Positions 16,559 to 25,300 of a stretch of 64,000 bases of DNA are shown one piece after another (position 1 is the stretch's first letter; every line of letters begins with the position of its first letter). Source of the stretch: M3007 sp031373665. Lineage in GTDB: Bacteria; Bacteroidota; Bacteroidia; Chitinophagales; Saprospiraceae. Below the pieces are notes generated by a model. The model made no database searches and was not told the DNA's origin. It saw nothing but the letters and a program-made list of their open reading frames with translations. The stretch spans positions 31,707 to 95,706 of the forward strand of contig JANMMZ010000107.1 of the NCBI GenBank assembly GCA_031373665.1. The letters are read 5' to 3'. Made by a program: the position numbers and the translations under genes.

Positions 16559-18694
16559 ATGGCTGCTTACGATACCAGCAAAATCCGAAACGTAGTCCTG
16601 TGTGGACACGCCGGATGCGGCAAAACCACCCTTGCCGAAACCATGCTTTTTGAAGCCAAAGCCATCACCAGACGTGGAAGCGTCGGTGAAGGCAACACCC
16701 AGAGCGATTATACTGCACTTGAGCAACAGAGAGGTCACTCCCTCTTTGCCTCGGTGCTGCATTGCTCTTGGAAAGACACTAAAATCAATATCTTGGATAC
16801 TCCCGGGCTCGACGATTTTTCGGGTGAGGTAGTAACAGCATTGAAGGTAGCCGATACAGCAGTCATGCTGTTGAATGCTCGCAGTGGCGTAGAAGTTGGT
16901 ACAGAACTATTATGGGAATACATAGATAAGTTTGAAACCCCAGCCGTGTTTGTGGTGAATCAAATGGATCACGAAAAATCTGATTTTGAAATGACTTTGG
17001 ATCAAGCCAAAAAACGGTTTGGTGCTCGCATTCTTCCATTTCAATTTCCTGTAAATCAAGGCGCCTCTTTCAATGCCATCATAGACGCGCTGCGCATGGT
17101 CATGTACGTGTTTCCAACTACAGGAGGCAAGCCCGAAAAAAAGCCCATCCCAGCCGAACACCAAGCCCGCGCCGATGAAATGCACAATGCCATTGTAGAG
17201 GCGGCGGCTGAGAACGATGAAAGCCTAATGGAGCATTATTTTGAATCAGGCAATCTGAGTGAAGAAGAACTCGCCAAAGGGCTGGCCATTGGTTTGGCGC
17301 ATCGCCAATATTTTCCACTGTTTTGTGCATCTGGTTTGAAAGATATGGGCAGTGGTCGTATCATGGGCTTCATACACGATGTATGCCCAAGCCCGGCCGA
17401 ACGGCCTGCCGCCGCTTTGGAAGGTGGTGGTTCTAAGCCTTGCGAGGCTTCGGCCCGCCCTTGTGTATTCATTTTCAAAACTGTCAACGAGCCGAAAATC
17501 GGCACTGTTTCCTATTTTAAAGTATTCAGTGGGGTACTCAAGGCGGGCGACGAACTGACCAATGCCGACAACGGCACTTTGGAGCGATTCACTCAATTGT
17601 TTGAAAGTGAAGGCAAAAACCGCGATCAAGTAACCGAATTGCGTGCCGGGGATATTGGTTGTGTTGTGAAACTGAAAGGATCACACAGCAACCAAACCTT
17701 GAATCCCAAGGGTTCTGATCTTAAAATAGAGCGGATTCACTTCCCTAGTGCTCGCATCCGGATGGCAGTAGTGCCACCAAGCAAAGCAGAAGTGGAGAAA
17801 ATGGCACATGCACTGCACAGTATTCAGGAAGAAGACCCCACGCTTTCGGTGGAGCAAAGCCTCGAATTGCGCCAAATGATTATATATGGTCAAGGTGAAA
17901 TGCATTTGGATGTGGTGAGGGTCAAAGCGGAGCAAAATTTTGGAGTCGGTATCAGTTATATAGAACCGCGTATCCCTTACCGCGAAACGATCACTAAAGA
18001 GGCCAACCAAGACTATCGCCACAAAAAGCAATCAGGCGGTGCTGGCCAATTTGCGGAAGTACACATGCGCGTAGAGCCTTATCATGAAGGAATGCCCAAT
18101 CCGAGTGGACTGACGGTGAGGAACATTGAAATAGAAGACCTCAAATGGGGCGGCAAATTTTCCTTTGTTTGGGCTATCGTGGGCGGCTCTATTGATTCTC
18201 GATTCATCAATGCCATTAAGAAAGGGATCATGTCAAAATTGGAGGAAGGGCCTTGCACGGGATCATATTGCCGCGATGTGCGCGTGAGTATTTATGATGG
18301 TAAAATGCACGATGTGGATTCCAATGACATGGCATTCCAGACAGCGTCCACCTATGCTTTTCGCGAAGCATTCCATAAAGCCGGCCCTCAGATTTTAGAA
18401 CCCATTTATGACCTTGAAGTCATGTGTGACTCTGAGGTAATGGGCAGTGTCATGGGCGATTTGCAGACCCGCCGAGCCATCATTATGGGCATGGATGCCG
18501 AGGGGCATTATCAAGTAATCAAGGCGCGAGTACCCTTGAAAGAATTGCACAAATATTCATCTACCCTTCGTTCTCTTACCCAAGGCAAGGCCAAGTTTAG
18601 TATGGCATTTGCAGAGTATGGTGCCGTTCCGAACGATATTCAGCAAAAACTGACCACTGAATATGCGAAAGAGCATGCTCATGCGCATGAATAG
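16559..18694 (+). CDS. Elongation factor G paralogue (EF-G-like GTPase)
   Basis: 711 residues with EF-G domain order. The P loop is GHAGCGKTT (canonical EF-G has AHIDAGKTT), the G2 region is RGHSL rather than RGITI, G3 is DTPGL rather than DTPGH, and G4 is NQMD. These changes mark the divergent EF-G-like branch common in Bacteroidota and actinobacteria, not the main fusA product. Domains II-V follow, including GQGEMHLDV and SGGAGQFAEV. The C-terminus ends in a His/Ala tail. Possible roles are translocation under special conditions or ribosome recycling; unproven. No str-operon genes lie beside it, which also argues against it being fusA. Confidence 0.88.
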   Translation: MAAYDTSKIRNVVLCGHAGCGKTTLAETMLFEAKAITRRGSVGEGNTQSDYTALEQQRGHSLFASVLHCSWKDTKINILDTPGLDDFSGEVVTALKVADTAVMLLNARSGVEVGTELLWEYIDKFETPAVFVVNQMDHEKSDFEMTLDQAKKRFGARILPFQFPVNQGASFNAIIDALRMVMYVFPTTGGKPEKKPIPAEHQARADEMHNAIVEAAAENDESLMEHYFESGNLSEEELAKGLAIGLAHRQYFPLFCASGLKDMGSGRIMGFIHDVCPSPAERPAAALEGGGSKPCEASARPCVFIFKTVNEPKIGTVSYFKVFSGVLKAGDELTNADNGTLERFTQLFESEGKNRDQVTELRAGDIGCVVKLKGSHSNQTLNPKGSDLKIERIHFPSARIRMAVVPPSKAEVEKMAHALHSIQEEDPTLSVEQSLELRQMIIYGQGEMHLDVVRVKAEQNFGVGISYIEPRIPYRETITKEANQDYRHKKQSGGAGQFAEVHMRVEPYHEGMPNPSGLTVRNIEIEDLKWGGKFSFVWAIVGGSIDSRFINAIKKGIMSKLEEGPCTGSYCRDVRVSIYDGKMHDVDSNDMAFQTASTYAFREAFHKAGPQILEPIYDLEVMCDSEVMGSVMGDLQTRRAIIMGMDAEGHYQVIKARVPLKELHKYSSTLRSLTQGKAKFSMAFAEYGAVPNDIQQKLTTEYAKEHAHAHE

Positions 18695-18714
18695 ATAAAA
18701 AGTGACCTTTTTTG

Positions 18715-18745
18715 TGGGGTGTCATCCCGACGTGGTGACACCTCA
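18715..18745 (+). terminator. Hairpin after the EF-G paralogue
   Basis: Stem 18715-18724 with 18736-18745 (10 bp, one G-U), loop 11 nt, starting 20 nt after the stop. No U tract follows, so terminator function is only likely. Confidence 0.5.
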
Positions 18746-18844
18746 TAAAAATGGGGTTCGATTTAGGAAGATCTTTTCATAAGTGACTCAAAACACGGTT
18801 TTAAGATTATTAGGTACATTACTAATTTTTAAAACTATAAAATT

Positions 18845-20125
18845 ATGAAAATGAGTTTTTTATGCGCAATGATTTGCGTATTGTCTTTGCCTGTTTTTGC
18901 ACAAAATCGTTTTGATTCACTCAAAGATGGTCTTCGGCGGCATCTGCCAAATCGCCGTCCTACAGTAGCGGAGCGCGGCCCCGATTGTGTAATTGATTCT
19001 GTTTTAACATATGGATTTATTAGCCCAACAGATTCTGTGTTGTTCGGCAAAGCGTATTTTTATTACTATGGCAGTGCCGCAGAAACTCGATACGTATATG
19101 AGATTGAAAATGCCCAATTCGTCCTTCAAAATATTGATAGTACCCGGTTTGATGCCTTGGGCAGGCGCGTGTTGCATCAGTATTCAAGGATTGATTTTAG
19201 CACGAATATCGTGAAAATACGAGACAGAACTCTGTATTATTATCGCGGTAATACCGATCTTCTGGACTCTATCATTACCTTAGAGCCAGAATTCTTGACA
19301 GGTATTGTTAAGAATAAGGAACGAGAGCGATTTATTTATGATAGCAATGATCTGGCGGATACTTTGACTTATGCTTTTTGGGACGACTTTGCCCAGAATT
19401 TTTTCGAGAATAAGTATTTGGTTCTAGCATACGACAATACAAATAAACTGGTCAAGTCTGTTTTACGATACAACTTTTCAAGTATTCCATACGAAACGAC
19501 TACTTACCATTACAACAATTTTGACTCTGTATCATTGGTCTTAATTTATAATAATATCACTAATCAAAACGTCGAAAAAGATAGTTTTGTTTATGATTTA
19601 GTGGCCAATTCACGCACTGCTTTTGGATTCAGGTGGAATCCAGACCTGCAAGATTGGGTGTTTGGTGCTAGGCTTTTTTATGATTATAATGACACTGGTA
19701 CTATTTCCATTCTAGAGATTGTATATACTTTCTTTGAGGATATTGAGGGCATTCGATTTGAATATAAGTACTTGCCCAATTCAGAATGCTTAGACTATGC
19801 TGATGTGTATTTCAAAGAGGGTACTGCGGATTGGATATTTACAGCGAGGGAACACTATTGGACTGATTATCAGGTATCCATAAATGAAGGTGCTTCATTG
19901 AGTTCAAAAGGGATGATCTACCCAAATCCATCAGATGGAGTATTTACGATAGATAATCCATCAGAATGCACGGTGCAAATTTTCAATATGAATGGAGTAA
20001 TGGTTTACGAAGACCTCCATAAATCGAGTCTTAAGAAAGTATCCTGCGCGTTAAACCCCGGAATCTATGTGATAAAAATCAGAGATGTTAATCAAGTTTA
20101 TTCCCGAAAATTGCTAGTAAGATAG
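18845..20125 (+). CDS. Exported protein with T9SS C-terminal sorting domain
   Basis: 426 residues, family not recognised. Signal peptide ends VFAQ (residue about 20). The middle (about 70-320) is rich in Tyr/Asp/Asn with repeating strand pairs such as YVYEIENAQF, FVYDLVANSRTAF and RFEYKYLPNSE, reminiscent of bacterial YD-type or beta-repeat secreted proteins. The last ~75 residues, with MIYPNPSDGVFTI, VQIFNMNGVMVY and GIYVIKIRD, form a T9SS type A sorting domain. ATG 18845 or 18851 are both possible starts. It stands alone between hairpin and promoter elements. Confidence 0.8.
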   Translation: MKMSFLCAMICVLSLPVFAQNRFDSLKDGLRRHLPNRRPTVAERGPDCVIDSVLTYGFISPTDSVLFGKAYFYYYGSAAETRYVYEIENAQFVLQNIDSTRFDALGRRVLHQYSRIDFSTNIVKIRDRTLYYYRGNTDLLDSIITLEPEFLTGIVKNKERERFIYDSNDLADTLTYAFWDDFAQNFFENKYLVLAYDNTNKLVKSVLRYNFSSIPYETTTYHYNNFDSVSLVLIYNNITNQNVEKDSFVYDLVANSRTAFGFRWNPDLQDWVFGARLFYDYNDTGTISILEIVYTFFEDIEGIRFEYKYLPNSECLDYADVYFKEGTADWIFTAREHYWTDYQVSINEGASLSSKGMIYPNPSDGVFTIDNPSECTVQIFNMNGVMVYEDLHKSSLKKVSCALNPGIYVIKIRDVNQVYSRKLLVR

Positions 20126-20234
20126 TTCTAATTAAAAATGATAAATCGCAAAGTCTGACAGATAAATTCAACACGGTGTCCGAACTTTTTGAATAAAATT
20201 GCTCCAAAAGCCAATTTTATTTCGTGCAATCATG

Positions 20235-20242
20235 TACTTTTG
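20235..20242 (+). promoter_or_regulatory. TAnnTTTG -7 element for the glycosyltransferase gene
   Basis: TACTTTTG preceded by G and followed by CGG, 22 nt before the ATG at 20265; it rules out the upstream TTG at 20199 as start. Confidence 0.65.
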
Positions 20243-20264
20243 CGGCTCAAACGAAATACGGATA

Positions 20265-21014
20265 ATGTATAAATCAAAAAAAGTCGTTGTAGTGCTGCCG
20301 GCTTATAATGCCGCCAAAACATTGGAAAAGACCTATCGAGAAATTCCCTTCGACCTTGTGGATGAAGTGATTCTTTGCGACGACAATAGCCGTGATAATA
20401 CGGCTGAACTGGCTCATAGTCTTGGTATTCAGCACGTCATTGTGCATGAAAAAAATAAAGGTTATGGTGGAAACCAAAAATCACTTTATAATAAAGCCTT
20501 GGCTATTGGTGGTGACATTATCATCATGTTGCACCCCGATTACCAATATACGCCTAAACTGATCCCTGCCATGACAAACATCATTGGAGAAGATCTTTAC
20601 CCAGTGGTGTTGGGGTCGCGGATTTTGGGTATGGGTGCTCGTAAAGGTGGTATGCCCATGTATAAATATATTGCCAACCGTTTTTTGACGTTTGCACAAA
20701 ACACACTCATCCATTATAAACTGTCAGAATACCACACTGGATACCGCGCTTTCAGTCGCGAAGTGCTGGAAACCATTGATTATAATCAAAATTCGGACGA
20801 TTTTGTATTTGACAATGAGATGCTGTCGCAGGTTGTTTATGCTGGGTTTGATATTGGGGAAGTGACTTGCCCGACCAAGTACTTTGAAGAAGCATCTAGT
20901 ATCAATTTTCAGCGAAGTATGACCTATGGTATTGGGGTGCTACGTGTCTCCTTTACCCATTGGATGCAGCGTATGGGCCTTATCAACAGTAAGATGTATC
21001 GTCGTATGAAATAG
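20265..21014 (+). CDS. Family 2 glycosyltransferase (dolichyl-phosphate hexosyltransferase-like)
   Basis: 249 residues from ATG 20265. GT-A fold: VVVLPAYNAAKTLEKTYREI at the N terminus, nucleotide-binding CDDNSRDNT, NKGYGGNQKSLYNKAL, and HPDYQY in the place of the metal-binding DxD region. No membrane helices, so it is a cytosolic or peripheral enzyme that probably transfers a sugar from a nucleotide donor to a lipid phosphate carrier. Donor and acceptor cannot be read from the sequence. The rhomboid gene follows after 69 nt on the same strand. Confidence 0.9.
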   Translation: MYKSKKVVVVLPAYNAAKTLEKTYREIPFDLVDEVILCDDNSRDNTAELAHSLGIQHVIVHEKNKGYGGNQKSLYNKALAIGGDIIIMLHPDYQYTPKLIPAMTNIIGEDLYPVVLGSRILGMGARKGGMPMYKYIANRFLTFAQNTLIHYKLSEYHTGYRAFSREVLETIDYNQNSDDFVFDNEMLSQVVYAGFDIGEVTCPTKYFEEASSINFQRSMTYGIGVLRVSFTHWMQRMGLINSKMYRRMK

Positions 21015-21083
21015 GCATATATTATAGAATATTCATCTGGACTAGACGCTTCAATCTAAGAAACAATCATATCAGTCCCAAAA

Positions 21084-21935
21084 ATGGAAGACATCGGAAT
21101 TCCGGGCTTATTGCTCATCATCACAACAGTCTTGTTTACGTACAAGGGCTTCAAAGAATTTGCGTTCTTTGAAGGGCATCACTTTCATGTGGATAGTATT
21201 TTGATCCATAAAGAGTACAAGCGACTCGTTAGTTCGGGATTCTTACATGTCAGTTGGGTGCACTTGATTTTCAATATGCTCACCCTACATGCATTTTATG
21301 AGGGGCTTGAGTTTCACGTCGGCATATTTCGGTTTTTTATTATTTATTTTGCCAGTCTGATTGGAGGCAACCTGCTCGCCCTGTACATCCATCGCAATCA
21401 CGGCGATTACAGTGCCGTGGGGGCTTCTGGTGCAGTTTCAGGCGTTATTTTTGCTTCTATTGCCTTGTTTCCGGGCATGGAAATCGGCTTCTTTGGCATC
21501 CTCTATCTGCCCAGTTGGCTATATGCCATTGTGTTTGTGCTGTACTCGATCTATGGGATCAAATCTCAGCGCGACAATATAGGCCATGAAGCCCATTTAG
21601 GCGGTGCTTTGATAGGCTTGATGACTGCTGTTTTAATAGATAAATCGGCGCTATCCAACAACATATTTCCCATCATGGCTACCGCCATTCCCACCTTAAT
21701 ATTTCTATACGTCATTGTCACTAAGCCCCACACACTTTTGGTAAGTGGTGGTACGTTTTTTCCGTCTATGAGTGGTGGTCAAAAATTTCAAACCATTGAA
21801 GACAAATACAATGCCCAAAAGCGAGACAAACAATTGGGCATTGACAGGATTTTGGAAAAAATACACCAGCGTGGGATAGAAAGTTTGAGTGCTGAAGAGC
21901 GTAAAATATTGGATGAGTATTCTAGTAAAAAATAG
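21084..21935 (+). CDS. Rhomboid-family intramembrane serine protease
   Basis: 283 residues, six hydrophobic segments. HVSWVHLIFNM supplies the conserved His/Asn segment, GASGAVSG carries the catalytic Ser (about 115-120), and GHEAHLGGAL the catalytic His (about 172), so the active site is intact. The cytosolic tail (about 225-283, DRILEKIHQRGIESLSAEERKILDEYS) is the small helical tail common on Bacteroidota rhomboids. Substrate unknown. The gene ends 24 nt before the HTCC remnant. Confidence 0.93.
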   Translation: MEDIGIPGLLLIITTVLFTYKGFKEFAFFEGHHFHVDSILIHKEYKRLVSSGFLHVSWVHLIFNMLTLHAFYEGLEFHVGIFRFFIIYFASLIGGNLLALYIHRNHGDYSAVGASGAVSGVIFASIALFPGMEIGFFGILYLPSWLYAIVFVLYSIYGIKSQRDNIGHEAHLGGALIGLMTAVLIDKSALSNNIFPIMATAIPTLIFLYVIVTKPHTLLVSGGTFFPSMSGGQKFQTIEDKYNAQKRDKQLGIDRILEKIHQRGIESLSAEERKILDEYSSKK

Positions 21936-21959
21936 CGGACACATACAATAAATACCTAT

Positions 21960-22059
21960 TATTTTTCCAATATTGACTTCCGTCTGCTTGGAATGAAACA
22001 ATCTCCTGAGGAGATGAGGCCACCTTGTTTTATATTAGAAGGGGCGACATTAAATGTTT
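21960..22059 (-). pseudogene. Remnant of the 3' end of an HTCC regulator gene
   Basis: This stretch aligns with 44227-44328, the 3' end and downstream flank of the HTCC gene, at roughly 80% identity by eye with one 2-nt gap. In the same minus-strand frame it still reads TFNVAPSNIKQG, against TFNIAPSNVKQG in the intact gene, then diverges to its own stop. Similarity ends abruptly at 22059; beyond it nothing of the HTCC gene remains. It lies directly upstream of giant 1, where a complete divergent HTCC would be expected from the layout at giant 2. Confidence 0.8.
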
Positions 22060-22219
22060 CGCCACTAAACATTGTTTTTAAAAACATAAAAACCCTACAA
22101 ATATTTCAAAAGGTTCTTACCTTAGCTACTTATAACATTGCATTTATAGCAAGTCTTCCCTTTTTCAAACACTTAATATTGGTTTTGCGCTGGTCACTTA
22201 TGTGACTAACAAAAAATTT

Positions 22220-22250
22220 ACACGTATTAATTTTTTAATAACGTACGTGT
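22220..22250 (+). promoter_or_regulatory. Dyad ACACGTA-N17-TACGTGT
   Basis: Perfect 7-bp inverted repeat (22220-22226 and 22244-22250), centred about 50 nt upstream of the -7 element of giant 1. A single ACACGTA also occurs at 48783-48789 before giant 2. Candidate regulator site; unproven. Confidence 0.35.
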
Positions 22251-22281
22251 CATTGCTCTATAGCATACTGTAATCAGTGTG

Positions 22282-22289
22282 TATATTTG
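22282..22289 (+). promoter_or_regulatory. TAnnTTTG -7 element for giant adhesin 1
   Basis: TATATTTG, 46 nt before the ATG at 22336. Confidence 0.6.
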
Positions 22290-22335
22290 GATAAAAGTGT
22301 GTCCCTAGTAAGTTTAATTTTTTATCAATAATCTC

Positions 22336-25300
22336 ATGAGTTTTAAATCTACAAGTTTTAACCTTCGGCTTTCAACCATATTTAGGTCTGTTTCAACTAT
22401 TTGTGTTTTGGTCGGACTTTCTTCGGTACAAGTCTTTTCCCAAGCTAATATCATTGACCCCAATGCGGCTAACACACCTGATATCAGTAAGTGTTCGGGC
22501 GAAACCGAACTGTCGGCACTCATTCAGTTTATAAGTACTGGAGGCAATCCTGCTGCGACTACGGTCACCATGCCTACTGGAGTAGAGTACATTCCGGGTT
22601 CAGTGATGATGGTATCACAGACTGGTGGATTGGCCGTTGCTTATGCCAGCGGGCCTGTAAATGCTCCAGTTTTTAACATAACAGCGGGCGACGGAACTAT
22701 CAATGGTGGAAACGAAATTCGTATTAAATGGCGGGTAAAAGCAAACTGTACCACGCCAACTGGGACACTTGATTTTCCTATTTCGGTCAACTTCAATGGC
22801 ACGAGTACTGGTGAAGTGACAGCAGACATCATCGATGCTGACCTGAATATGACGGTACACCCGATTGCAACAGCGAGTATTGGCACTCCAGTGACGGTAC
22901 CGATTGTCATCCAAAATGGCGGATTGGGTGTCACGGATAATATCACATTCAAGATTACAGAATCAGGTATGGTCACCTCTGCGGTGACAGTAGGCGGCTT
23001 TCCTGCTACCTTGATTAGTACTATGGGTACGATGAAGACCTATCAGGTACCTGTTGCGGCCTTGCCTGGTGGATCGCTCAACAACCCAGAAAGTATTACG
23101 GTATTGCGTACTGTTACGTTGACAAGTTGTACTTTTTCGTCGAGTTATGAGGCGAACTGGGGCTGCAATGGCATGTCTTGCCAAATGCCTTCATTAACTG
23201 GACCTGGAGAGTTTGTTTTGGCTACGGGTGCGCCTAATCTGAACGTTACTTCGACCATCGTGTCTAATTCCAACACTTGTGGCAATGCCGTGGTAGATGT
23301 CACATTTACAAATAATGGAACTGGCCCTGCAGTCGCAGCAGCGGCCTTTAACAATGCTTTCAAATTTGGGATGAATAGCCTAACTGGTTGGTCTTCATCG
23401 AGTTATATGGCTGTCAGTGTCACGCGAGGGGGCAATGCCGTCACTTTTACTGGTGGTATGAGTGGTACTCCTATTACAGTCAATGGTAGTCAGTTTTCGA
23501 GTGCTGCTACGGGTGGCATGAGCGATTTGGATTTAGATGGTCAGTTTGATGATATACCGCAGGGCAGCTCCGTTACCTTCCAAATTACTTTAAAATATAC
23601 CTGCCCGACAGGCTGTACGGCTGCGAGTGATATGGCTGCGCTCATTGCAGGGGCTATGTACACCGATCAGTGCGGTATGATGTTTAGTGCGTCCGCACCG
23701 ACAGCATTTAATTTTGTGAATACAGGGGGTGGTTCGGAAGCATTTTTTCCCAGCACGGTGGCAAATGGGGCAAAATTTAACGTGACAGTTTGTGTTCAAC
23801 GCACATTTTCAGGGGGCAATTGCCCGACCAATTCTTTTGCACTAAATATTGTATTGCCGCCCGATGTGATGGCAACAGGCGTGGGTAATATCAATGGCTC
23901 AGCAGCTACAGTGACCACTTCGGGTGGGGTGGCTACGGTAACGGGTACATACAGCGGATCTACGACCTGCTTCACCGTGCAGCTGATGTATGTGTGTGGC
24001 GGCGGGCCTTTGAATTTTAGTTATGAAGCCCTTTATACTTGTGATGCAACGTGTTCTTGTGTGCAAAAATGGGGTTGTGGTAACTTTACCATTTTAGGCG
24101 GTGGCTGTGGCCCATGCCCAAATGGTGGTCTGACTTCGACTACTTCTACCATTCGCCGTACTACACTTGGTTTTACAGACCACAACGGTACTACGATTGT
24201 CAATCCAGCCGCAATTCCTGCAAGTAATCTACTCAAAGGAATGCCATGTGACGAATTCAAATTTACCTTGAATGGTACGATGAATGGTGGCACAGGCAAT
24301 GCAGCAGCATTTAATAATGGCTTTTTGGAGTTTTCATACGACCAATTGGCAGGTGCAAACCTGCTGCAATACATTGCGGCGGGTAGTACGTTCGACTATT
24401 TTGACCAAAGTACGGGTATCACGACGACAGGCATTGCCCTGCCAGCTCCTACGGAGACGGTGATTGGTGGTCGCCATGTATTTATTTTCAATTTCAATAG
24501 TTTTATCCAAAGTTTGCCAGGCGGGCAAATACGGTTCGATGATAGAATCGTGGCTTGTCCAAAATTTCGAGTATTGAACAATAGCGGGTTGACGGTCACT
24601 CCTACACGCCCCAACAATGCCCGTGTGGAGTACTTTAACCTTGCATCATCTGCTGGAAATCCATTGCCCGGCGGAGATTCTCGGTTTAATTGTGACTATA
24701 ACATCCCGGAATTCTATCTCCACAACCCGATGGTGATCCCCAATCCGGTAGCAGGTGCGCGTATGGGGTGCGGTACGTATCAAGTCAGCGGAGCCATCAA
24801 TCACCAATTGACGGTACAGAATGATGAGTACCCGATGGAGATTCGCCCTTTATTTGAGGTAAATAGCGTCAAGGTTACTATTTTGAACGGAGACACTTAT
24901 GATCCTTCGGTAACTCCCACTCTCATGGTATTTGGTTCAACAGATGACCCATGGTACATGGGGACTTTCAACTTACCTGCTCCGACGATTTCGGGCAATA
25001 TGCTCACTTGGACTAACCCTACAGGCGCAGGCACTTGGCCTATCCACGATATGGCAGGGAGCAATCAAGGTATTACTGGGTATCAAATCAAATTTGGTCT
25101 CAAAAATTCAGGTTGTGCTAATACTGCAGATGGTACTTTGCTGACTGTCTGGAATTACAACCGCTTCGCTTATGGCCCTGCGGCTTGTCAAGTACCTGTT
25201 ACAGCACCTACTCAGACTGGGACGGTTACTGGTGGCGCGCCAATATTCTCTTTAATGAACCTGACAGGTAGTATCAATGCTACAAAACAGATTGAATGTT

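Larger units (their letters stand above)
22060..22335 (+). other. Upstream region of giant adhesin 1
   Basis: Non-coding, AT-rich. It contains the dyad at 22220-22250 and a -7 element at 22282-22289. From about 22256 to the start codon it resembles the segment 48989-49090 before giant 2 (TCTAT, a GTAA..AG stretch, then GTAAG and TTTTTTAT in the same order), suggesting a shared promoter ancestry. Confidence 0.5.

Noticed and set aside
16559..18694. Main elongation factor G (fusA)
   Set aside because: P loop, G2 and G3 differ from the canonical motifs, and no rpsL/rpsG/tuf neighbours are present, so it is an EF-G paralogue.
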